DNA from: CAYLNH01 sp964384625
Lineage (GTDB): Bacteria > Verrucomicrobiota > Lentisphaeria > JABSQK01
Direction of reading: 5' to 3'
Assembly (NCBI GenBank): GCA_964384625.1
Contig: CAYLNH010000085.1
Location: 1 to 25,306 of the forward strand
Length of the DNA: 25,306 nt
Under the pieces are notes generated by a model. It was not told the DNA's origin. It saw only the letters and a program-made list of their open reading frames with translations, and did no database searches. The position numbers and the translations under genes are program-made. Positions 1 to 6,058 of the stretch are shown here, piece by piece (positions within the stretch are counted from its first letter, which is position 1; every line of letters starts with the position of its first letter).

Positions 1-107
1 TGAACTTCTTCACCAGGCGGATAAACCGCCTGGGGTCGTAGGATCGAGCCAATTGCTGGCAGGAAACGCCTACGAAAGTGACATGCGCCCGAGGCGGGCC
101 GACAGTC
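1..107. other. Non-coding left edge with one hairpin
   Basis: No credible gene is seen. A perfect 8-bp stem with a 5-base loop lies at 13-33 (CCAGGCGG, ATAAA, CCGCCTGG). No T-run follows on either strand, so it is not a clear intrinsic terminator. It may end a gene lying left of the window. Confidence 0.5.
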
Positions 108-136
108 TTGACAGATGTTGTATTTCCGGTTAAATT
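108..136 (+). promoter_or_regulatory. Predicted sigma70 promoter of the SPFH gene
   Basis: A perfect -35 box TTGACA (108-113) is followed by a 17-bp spacer and a -10 box TAAATT (131-136, four of six matches to TATAAT). Transcription would start near 143, about 15 bases before the ATG at 158. An AAGGG ribosome-binding site lies just upstream of that ATG. Confidence 0.65.
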
Positions 137-157
137 TTATAGAGACCAAGGGTTGTC

Positions 158-910
158 ATGACGCCGCTGATTATCATACTGATTGCTTCGATTGCTGTCG
201 CCGTTGCGGCCTTCGCCGGTTTGCTTGTCTGCTTCCGCCGGGTGCCGCCCGGCAAGGTGTTGGTGCTGACCAACTCGGCTGGGGTTCGCATCAGCCGGCA
301 GACTTGTTTCGTCGCGCCGTTTACCGCCACGGTGAAACGGCTCAGCCTTGCTTCGATTCCCTATCATCAGGAGCGGCATGGGGCTGACGGCCTTGTTTTC
401 GGCGACAACATCCGGGGGGACCTGACGTTGCGCGCGGCGATTCATTTTGCCGATACGGACGAGGCGCTGATCCAGCATATCGAGCGCTTTGGCTGCGACC
501 GCATCCGGCACGAACCGGTGTGGCACGAGTTGCTGGAGGAAGTGGTGGTTGCGGTCATGAAGGATACCGCCGGGGCAGTAGATTTCGGCGATGCTTACGG
601 GAATCTTGCGGGCTTTCAGGCGCGCCTGGTGCAGGGCCTGGAGGCGGCCTTGAAGGATCATCAGATCCGCTTTGAAGGGATTGAGATCGAACTGCAGCGG
701 ACGCCGCTTGATCACCTGGACCCGGAGAACATCCTTGACCAGGAGGGGATTCGGGTGACCCAGGCTGAGATGATGAAGTGCCGACGTGAGAGCTATCGCG
801 TGGTGGGCGCGACCCGCCGCTTTATGAAAGGCAGCACCGTGGCTCTGGGAATACACCCCGTCGACCTGGACAACTGGGTGAAAGCGGCGAATGGCGGCGG
901 GCCCATGTGA
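158..910 (+). CDS. Short SPFH/band 7 (flotillin-like) membrane protein
   Basis: The 250-residue protein starts with one hydrophobic helix (about residues 3-25) followed by basic residues. A segment of the SPFH/stomatin-flotillin type follows, with lines such as RRVPPGKVLVL and GDNIRGDLTLRAAIHF. SPFH proteins form membrane-bound oligomers that organise lipid domains or protease complexes. Flotillins normally carry a long coiled-coil tail after the SPFH domain. Here the protein stops soon after it, with only a short possible helix (about residues 170-225), so it is a minimal version. The start is supported by an AAGGG site five bases upstream. The gene faces the leftward sugar block and shares no operon with it. 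Family assignment is by residue pattern only; the cellular role is unknown. Confidence 0.7.
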   Translation: MTPLIIILIASIAVAVAAFAGLLVCFRRVPPGKVLVLTNSAGVRISRQTCFVAPFTATVKRLSLASIPYHQERHGADGLVFGDNIRGDLTLRAAIHFADTDEALIQHIERFGCDRIRHEPVWHELLEEVVVAVMKDTAGAVDFGDAYGNLAGFQARLVQGLEAALKDHQIRFEGIEIELQRTPLDHLDPENILDQEGIRVTQAEMMKCRRESYRVVGATRRFMKGSTVALGIHPVDLDNWVKAANGGGPM

Positions 911-930
911 GCGCGCCCGATTGGGCTGAC

Positions 931-1116
931 CTACTCTCGCATGCCGTCTCGCATGAATTGCAGACAATGGCACATGGACTCAAGCTCATCCGCACCGCTT
1001 TCTTCGTCGCCCGAGATCCAGCCGTCATAGCCGGTGGCGCGGATGGCGGCGAAGGTCGGTTTGAAATCGATGTTGCCGACGCCGACGATGCCGACGCGGC
1101 AGGGAGATGTTGTCAT
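931..1116 (-). pseudogene. C-terminal remnant of a sugar phosphate isomerase/epimerase (TIM barrel)
   Basis: This 61-residue open frame carries the typical last strand and helix of xylose-isomerase-like TIM barrels: GVGNIDF, then a short helix, GYDGWISGDEESGAD, and a final helix ending at a stop. A complete family member has about 250-300 residues, so roughly 200 are missing. An in-frame TGA lies just upstream of the only ATG. The first 16 residues (MTTSPCRVGIVGVGNI) also resemble the nucleotide-binding start of a Gfo/Idh oxidoreductase, so this may be a chimera of two genes joined at GVGNI. It is unlikely to be a functional enzyme. Confidence 0.55.
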
Positions 1117-1296
1117 GTTTTTGTGTCAGTTCAATGGTTTTCAGGGAGTGCTCGGTGAACGCTTCGAAGATGCGGTTAACGTGCCGGGCCTGTTTCTGGT
1201 CTACCTCCGGCCGGCTGCCGGTCTTTCAGGATGGCGGCGGCGGTTCCCCGGACCTCGTTGTCGAAGCCTTCGAAAACCGATACGCCGGGGAGGGCC
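1111..1296 (-). pseudogene. Frameshifted C-terminal remnant of a Gfo/Idh/MocA oxidoreductase
   Basis: Directly after the stop of the intact oxidoreductase, one frame reads VFEGFDNEVRGTAAAILKDRQ and then loses sense. A second frame continues with PEVDQKQARHVNRIFEA and EHSLKTIELTQ. Together they match the usual C-terminal helices of Gfo/Idh/MocA proteins (NEVR, PEVD, alanine-rich helix, I-x-L ending). The frame changes at a tandem CCGGCCGG at 1207-1214; removing one CCGG joins the halves as KDRQPEVDQKQ. The nucleotide-binding half is absent and the remnant abuts its intact neighbour, so both a deletion and a 4-base duplication are inferred. The family match is by eye. Confidence 0.55.
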
Positions 1297-2277
1297 TCAC
1301 AGTGCTTCGTAGTTGATCGTGACCTTATCTCCGGAGTCGACGGACGCGACGATGGCTTCGTAGAGCAGCATGCTCTTGTAACTCTCGTAGATGCTCGATT
1401 TCGTGGTCGAGTCACCGTTCCGAAGGGCGGCGACGAAGCACTGAAGCTCGGCCAGGTGGCCGGTGTCATAGCCGCTGTCGCCGCCGCTGACGAACGTATT
1501 CGGCTCGCGCCATTCACAGGCTCTGCCGTCCTGCGCGATCTTCCAGGAAGACGAATTGTGGATTGTCATCCAGTTGCCGCCCTTGATTGAAATCTCGATC
1601 TCCTCGGTCGGCAGGCCGAACGATCGACCGTCGTTCAGCGTCAACGTGCCGACGGCGCCGCAGGCGAACTGCAGGGAGACGGCATAGGCGTCCTGGCCCT
1701 TGGCGAAGGCGAAAACGTTGTCGACATCGCCGCCCAGATAGCCGATCAAGTCGATGGCGTGGACGCAGAAGTCAAAGAGAAAACTGCGCCGTTGCGAATC
1801 GTTGCTGTATTGCGCCGAGGCATAGTCGATCGAGATGGCGTAGAGATCTTCGGACGGGAAACCCGAAATCCATTCTCTGGCGCGGGAATTGGCGATGTTA
1901 TGCCGTTTTTTGAACGCCGTCATGCAGAGCACGTCGTTGGCTTTCGCCAGGCGGGCGATTTCCAGCGCGGCCGCGGCGGTCGGAGCAGGGGGCTTTTCGG
2001 TGTAGACCGGAATGCCGCGCGGCAGGATTTTCCGTGCCGTTCGGGCGTGCATTTCGGCACAGATGCAGACGATCACGCCGTCCGGTTTCTCGGTGTCGAG
2101 CATGTCGTTGTAGTCCGTATAGGCCTTGCCGCCCCACAGCCGGGCGTTCTCTTCTGCTTTTTCCCGGTTCAGGTCGCAGACCCCGGCCAGAACGGCGCCG
2201 GCCGCGCCGATGTACGGGTAAATGCGCCGGGTCGAAAGATTGCCGGCGCCAATAATGCATATCCTTGGTTCATTCAT
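1297..2277 (-). CDS. Gfo/Idh/MocA family NAD(P)-dependent oxidoreductase
   Basis: The 326-residue protein begins with a Rossmann fold (RICIIGAGNLS, residues 5-15). The family's E-K-P motif follows at residues 94-96. A catalytic-site segment DFCVHAIDLIGYLGG with His172 lies in the second domain. Members oxidise or reduce hydroxyl groups of sugars, inositols or sugar acids with NAD(P); the substrate cannot be read from sequence. Length is normal for the family. An AAGGA site lies eight bases before the ATG. The gene lies downstream of a truncated paralogue and a TIM-barrel isomerase, a pairing common in sugar or inositol catabolism, and is probably co-transcribed from the regulator's promoter. 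It is the only complete oxidoreductase of the block. Confidence 0.88.
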   Translation of the reverse strand: MNEPRICIIGAGNLSTRRIYPYIGAAGAVLAGVCDLNREKAEENARLWGGKAYTDYNDMLDTEKPDGVIVCICAEMHARTARKILPRGIPVYTEKPPAPTAAAALEIARLAKANDVLCMTAFKKRHNIANSRAREWISGFPSEDLYAISIDYASAQYSNDSQRRSFLFDFCVHAIDLIGYLGGDVDNVFAFAKGQDAYAVSLQFACGAVGTLTLNDGRSFGLPTEEIEISIKGGNWMTIHNSSSWKIAQDGRACEWREPNTFVSGGDSGYDTGHLAELQCFVAALRNGDSTTKSSIYESYKSMLLYEAIVASVDSGDKVTINYEAL

Positions 2278-2485
2278 CTATATGTTCCTTGTCCTCAATC
2301 CTGTCTCCTGCTTTCTTCCAGTCCTTTCTTGCGACCACCCGCTGTAGAGGACGGAGCCCGCCGCAAGGCGTCGGTTCAAGGTCTGCGTTGGGCGCGATCT
2401 TGACATCCTTCAGCATATGAAAGCATGGATCGATATTTCCGCGCGAGTAGTTGCCGGCGCCGATCATGCCGAGGCGTGTGGTCAT
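2278..2485 (-). pseudogene. Truncated N-terminus of a second Gfo/Idh/MocA oxidoreductase
   Basis: An ATG at 2485 overlaps the stop of the upstream isomerase by four bases (ATGA), typical of a translationally coupled pair. The first 30 or so residues (MTTRLGMIGAGNYSRGNIDP, then a helix and a strand) are a good Gfo/Idh nucleotide-binding start. After the second strand (KDVKIAPNADLEP) the reading becomes unlike the family. The frame runs into the start of the intact oxidoreductase and stops at 2270. Roughly 300 residues are missing. The coupled start suggests a real gene whose body was deleted. An alternative is a short leader-like peptide, which I consider less likely. Confidence 0.55.
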
Positions 2486-3252
2486 TTGTGGATCTCCTCC
2501 AGCACGCCGGCGATATGCTCCCGAGCCGCACCCAATAACTCAAGGGTGCGTTTCGTGTCGTCCCGGCAGACCTCCATTTCGACGACGATCTCGCCGTCGT
2601 AACCGTCGGTTTCGAGTCTTCGGAAGAGACCCTCCAGGTCTACCTCGCCTTCACCGAAGGGCACCCGTTGCTCACCGATCTGGTCCTTGATGTGGACGAG
2701 CGCGATACTGTCGTCCAACAGGTTACAGCCCTGATCCCAGGTGACGCCGATTGTGTGGAACATGCCGACTTCCAGCAGCGTCTTCATACGCGTATCGTTG
2801 ATCCCGTCGATGATGGCCCGGAAATCCTCCAGTGTTGTGATCGGCGTGCCCACATGGTTCTGAAGCACAGGGATGACGGCGAGCCCTTCGATGCCGTCCA
2901 GGAAGGCCTTGGCATTATTGATGTAGGCCGCGCGCGTCTTGCCCTTGTAGAGGACCACCTTGACGCCGAGAGCCGCTGCAGCTTCGGCGCCCTTGACCGC
3001 CAGCGCCACACTGGCCGGCCGGTCTTCTTCCGTGGCCGGCAGGTGCATCGACGTGAATGTCATGCCGTGCCGCCGTCCGGCCGCCAGGTATTCGGCAGGA
3101 TCTCCGGTCGCGACATCAAAGGCCGATCCGGCCCAGCCGGTAAAGACCTCAAACTTGCGGTAGCCGAGTGCGGCGTATTCACGCAGAGCGTCGTCGCGAC
3201 TCAGTTCCGGGTTACTGCAGGGACTGACGGCAAGGTTGTCGATCGTGAGCAT
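2482..3252 (-). CDS. Sugar phosphate isomerase/epimerase (xylose isomerase-like TIM barrel)
   Basis: The 256-residue protein has the length and strand pattern of the AP-endonuclease-2/xylose-isomerase-like barrel family. Visible landmarks are FTSMHLP (His70), QNHVGTP (131-137), LEVGMFH (Glu161, His166), VHIKDQ (His187, Asp190), PFGEGEVD (Glu201) and VVEMEV (Glu225). These fit a divalent-metal site. The first ligand in the family is usually a glutamate in an E-N-H line; here it reads Q131-N-H, which may weaken metal binding or mark a variant subfamily. Members isomerise or epimerise sugars and inositol derivatives. A GGAAG site precedes the ATG. The gene follows the XRE-cupin regulator by 26 bases and ends in an ATGA overlap with the truncated oxidoreductase. 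Confidence 0.82.
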   Translation of the reverse strand: MLTIDNLAVSPCSNPELSRDDALREYAALGYRKFEVFTGWAGSAFDVATGDPAEYLAAGRRHGMTFTSMHLPATEEDRPASVALAVKGAEAAAALGVKVVLYKGKTRAAYINNAKAFLDGIEGLAVIPVLQNHVGTPITTLEDFRAIIDGINDTRMKTLLEVGMFHTIGVTWDQGCNLLDDSIALVHIKDQIGEQRVPFGEGEVDLEGLFRRLETDGYDGEIVVEMEVCRDDTKRTLELLGAAREHIAGVLEEIHK

Positions 3253-3278
3253 AGATCTTCCAATTGCCTTGTGGGTTC

Positions 3279-3830
3279 CTATTCTTTCCTTTCCGTAAAG
3301 ACAGCCAGAAACCGGACCGTCTTGGAAATCGGCTGGAGGTCATGGTCCTCCTCCGCGTCGAAATACAGACTGTCCCCCGGCCCAAGGCGATACTGGACGT
3401 TGCCGACCGTGTACTGCATCTCGCCATCGAGGACGTAGATGAACTCCTCGCCGCTGTGCGAGAGGGCCTGCGGTTTGATCTTGCCCCTCTGCGCTTCAAA
3501 CAGGTAGACCTGCATCGCCTTGTCCGTGCGGCGCGAAGCGAAACTGAAAAAGCTATACCCCTTGTCGGTTGCGGTCATATTTCGCTTCGCCAACGCCTCT
3601 GCCGGGGTATGGACGGTGGTCGAGTCGGTGCCGTCGGCAAGCAATTGCGCGACCTTGACGCCGAGCGCATCGGCGATACGGGTGAGGGTGGCGACCGGCG
3701 GCGAGGTCTTGCCGTTCTCGATTTTGGACAGCAGGCTCTTGGTGATATCACTGCGATCCGCGACATCCTGCAGGGTTCTCTGCTGCAGCCGCCTGATCTT
3801 CCTCAGCCTGGCCCCAATTTCCATAGACAT
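3279..3830 (-). CDS. XRE-family regulator with C-terminal cupin domain
   Basis: The 183-residue protein carries an N-terminal helix-turn-helix of the XRE type (about residues 5-64: GARLRKIRR, LQDVADRSDITKSLLSKIENG, LTRIADALGV). A linker leads to a C-terminal cupin-2 barrel (about 116-180: SHSGEEFIYVLDGEMQY, LGPGDSLYFDAEEDH). Such proteins bind a small ligand in the cupin and control neighbouring metabolic genes. It is the first gene of the leftward sugar block, so it probably regulates itself, the isomerase and the oxidoreductases. Met1 is chosen; Met3 is also possible because neither has a strong ribosome-binding site. A perfect dyad over its own promoter is a likely binding site. Confidence 0.88.
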   Translation of the reverse strand: MSMEIGARLRKIRRLQQRTLQDVADRSDITKSLLSKIENGKTSPPVATLTRIADALGVKVAQLLADGTDSTTVHTPAEALAKRNMTATDKGYSFFSFASRRTDKAMQVYLFEAQRGKIKPQALSHSGEEFIYVLDGEMQYTVGNVQYRLGPGDSLYFDAEEDHDLQPISKTVRFLAVFTERKE

Positions 3831-3856
3831 TCTTTCGTCAATAAGGTTTCATTAGC

Positions 3857-3871
3857 TTCAACTGAGTTGAA
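3857..3871. promoter_or_regulatory. Perfect dyad, candidate operator of the XRE-cupin regulator
   Basis: TTCAAC-TGA-GTTGAA is a perfect inverted repeat with 6-bp arms. It overlaps the last two bases of the predicted -10 box and covers the expected transcription start. A repressor bound there would block transcription, which fits autoregulation. The binding protein is inferred from position only. Confidence 0.55.
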
Positions 3872-3898
3872 TAGACCGCGGCGCGGCGGCCGGGTCAA
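3870..3898 (-). promoter_or_regulatory. Predicted sigma70 promoter of the sugar block
   Basis: Reading leftward: -35 box TTGACC (3898-3893), a 17-bp spacer and -10 box TCTATT (3875-3870). The leader to the ATG at 3830 would be about 33 bases. Confidence 0.5.
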
Positions 3899-4231
3899 CC
3901 GGGATTTCAAGAAAACGCGAAAAAACCTCGCGCGGGAGTGCAGGGGCTCGCCGCCGTTTCGGCGCCGAGCAACGATGTTGGCAGTGTCTGACGGCTGCCG
4001 GCGCCCCGAAGCAGAATGCGGAATAGCTGTCGGGTCAGTTGTGTCAGAAGCCGCTGGAAGAGGGTGCAACTGATATGTGACGGATAACGTCTTATGACTG
4101 TCGAACAAGCAGCAGTGAAGCGTAATTCCAATGAAGAACCGCGAATCCGTACATCCCAAACGCCATGGAGTAAGCGCCATACGAGGCTATGCTCTTTCCT
4201 GATATGCTCCCCATTGTCCCCTTCGCCTTCG
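3899..4231. other. Gap of about 330 bp with no recognised feature
   Basis: This lies between the end of the eleven-gene operon and the promoter of the sugar block. Several frames are open but none has a credible protein pattern or ribosome-binding site. I see no clear intrinsic terminator for the long operon. The only small dyad is CGCGA/TCGCG around 3916-3933, without a proper tail. Confidence 0.4.
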
Positions 4232-6058
4232 TCAATGACCGTACTGAATTGGTTCGAGTTTGGCCATCGGTTCGGTGCGGATGGCGTCGAAGACGCCTTG
4301 GGCGTAATTGGTGGTTTCGGCGTTCGGGTTGATTACCAGGAGTCGGCAGTTGGTACGGCGGCAGAGTGCCGAGAGCTCGAAGAGGAGATCTTCGTCGGGT
4401 GGATCGTCGAAGTCCCAGAAGATATTTACGGGGCGCAAAGCGGCGGCCTTGGACGCGCGGCGGGCGGCCAGAAAACCGCGAAGTTCCCGGATCATGGCGT
4501 CGGCGAGGGCGCGGCTGGTAACAGTGAAGCAGCCCCGGCCGAACCAGGCGGTGTCGAACATGTGCTCCGGGTTTTTGGGGTGATTGTCATCATCATACCG
4601 CATTTTGGGGACAAAGGTGCGCAGCAGCGGGGTATCGATGAAGAGCAGGGGCGACAAGACCGTGAGGGAGATGATGAAGTACTGCAGCGCCCGGATTCTC
4701 GTTTTGAAGAAGAGCGGAATCGGGATGGCGGCGAGGGCAACGAAGAAGATGAAGAACGGCAGGCGGCAGAGCACGCGTTTGAGGAAACGGACGAAGATGG
4801 TGAGGGCGACGCCGGTGTTCCTGGCGAGCGCCGGGCTGATGCCGTAGAGCAGGTCCTGCAGCCACTGCACGGGGATGCGCCCGGGCTTGCCCGGATCGTA
4901 GAGCCAGTCCGAGATCTTGCCGAACAGGCGGTTGAGCGGCCGGCCGAGGTTGACGAAGAAGCGGGACAGTCTGCTGCCGGGGCAGGGGTCCTGCTCGCCG
5001 AAGTAAATGAAGGATTCGCCCTTGCGCACCACCTTGCGGAGGTAGCTGGCGATCACCGGTTGGGACTGGGAGTTGAGGAGGACGCTGTACTGCTTGCGCC
5101 GGAACAGATCCATCCACGGCCCGCCGACGGGCAGCGGGAAGAGAAAATGGAATGCGTCATTGAAGGTGCGCAGGTAATTCCAGAAGACCAGCAGAAGCAT
5201 GGTGACGAGGACCCAGCGGGCCGTGTGACGGATGCCGTTGTCGATCTTGTTGGCCAGGTCGACGTCGGCCATGCGGTACAGTTTGACGTCTTCAATTGAG
5301 CCGCCCCCCTCTTTGTTGCCGGGTTGCTTGATTTCGGCTTTGGTCAGGACGTCCATCTCGTCGTCCCTGGCGCCTTCCCGGCGTTTTTTCGGGCCGCGGT
5401 TGCGGTACGCATAGCGGGCATCTTTCTGCCCCTCGTCCATGTTTGCGAGACCTTCATAGGCGGCGTCGGTGACTTCATCGGGATTGAGGCTTTCGTCGTC
5501 TTTGCCGGTCCTGCCTTTTTCGATCTTGCGCAGGGCTTCGAGTTCTCCCTTGGCGGCGCGTTCGTAGACGTTTTCCTTTTCTTTCTTCTGTTCTTCGGAC
5601 TCCTGTCCGGCGAGATCGAGTTTGTCGGCCTCGGTTTCTTCGGCGAACTGGACGCGGTAGCCGGGGTCGTTCTGCCACTTGCGGCGGGCCTCTTCTTCGA
5701 GTTGTTTGCGCATCAACTCGCGGCGCTTTCTGGCTTCCAGTGCCTTTTCATATTCGTGGTCGACTTCCATGCGCGAGACGCGGGCGGAGTTCCAGAGGGC
5801 GAAGGCATAGCCGATAACGGCGAGCACGAGGGCGAGGCGGTACAGGCGCGAGCGTCGCGGCCCCATCTGCCGGAACAGCAGGATGATACCGACGGTGAGC
5901 AGGATGCAGGCAACGGCGACGTGGCCGATCAGCCCAAAGTACTCCCACAGGCGCGTGGTCCACCACATGCTCTCGGTATCCACCGGTTCGGCGAGCAGGG
6001 CAGGGCAGTGGAGCAGGGCAGCCAGAGACAGGGCAATCGTGGTCAAACGCCGATTCAT
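4232..6058 (-). CDS. Unrecognised multi-pass membrane protein, last gene of the motor operon
   Basis: With the start at 6058 the protein has 608 residues and a signal-like N-terminus (residues 1-23, ending LLAEP). This ATG overlaps the upstream stop by four bases (ATGA), so I prefer it to the longer frame starting at 6217. Hydrophobic segments lie near 42-62, 74-90, 281-296, 434-450 and 459-474. Between the second and third is a highly charged, probably helical stretch (about 97-250). The soluble C-terminus (about 490-608) contains NIFWDFDDPPDEDLLFELS and CRRTNCRLLVINPNA, which look like alternating strand and helix. I recognise no family. Position and coupling suggest a partner of the preceding DUF4159 protein and the ExbB/ExbD motor. 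Confidence 0.75.
   Translation of the reverse strand: MNRRLTTIALSLAALLHCPALLAEPVDTESMWWTTRLWEYFGLIGHVAVACILLTVGIILLFRQMGPRRSRLYRLALVLAVIGYAFALWNSARVSRMEVDHEYEKALEARKRRELMRKQLEEEARRKWQNDPGYRVQFAEETEADKLDLAGQESEEQKKEKENVYERAAKGELEALRKIEKGRTGKDDESLNPDEVTDAAYEGLANMDEGQKDARYAYRNRGPKKRREGARDDEMDVLTKAEIKQPGNKEGGGSIEDVKLYRMADVDLANKIDNGIRHTARWVLVTMLLLVFWNYLRTFNDAFHFLFPLPVGGPWMDLFRRKQYSVLLNSQSQPVIASYLRKVVRKGESFIYFGEQDPCPGSRLSRFFVNLGRPLNRLFGKISDWLYDPGKPGRIPVQWLQDLLYGISPALARNTGVALTIFVRFLKRVLCRLPFFIFFVALAAIPIPLFFKTRIRALQYFIISLTVLSPLLFIDTPLLRTFVPKMRYDDDNHPKNPEHMFDTAWFGRGCFTVTSRALADAMIRELRGFLAARRASKAAALRPVNIFWDFDDPPDEDLLFELSALCRRTNCRLLVINPNAETTNYAQGVFDAIRTEPMAKLEPIQYGH

Noticed and set aside
3..41. Possible last codons of a rightward gene (NFFTRRINRLGS, then stop)
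   Set aside because: Twelve codons are too few to tell from chance.
1..100. Leftward reading across the left edge that could be the start of another protein (ARSYDPRRFIRLVKKF)
   Set aside because: No ATG, GTG or TTG start is available before an in-frame stop, and two other frames look equally protein-like, so it cannot be supported.
137..973. Leftward open frame of 278 codons opposite the SPFH gene
   Set aside because: Its protein is rich in His, Arg and Pro with no fold pattern. The rightward frame has a promoter, ribosome-binding site, membrane helix and family motifs.
3803..4180. Leftward 125-codon open frame in the gap before the sugar block
   Set aside because: No ribosome-binding site and no protein pattern; it overlaps the regulator's promoter and start.
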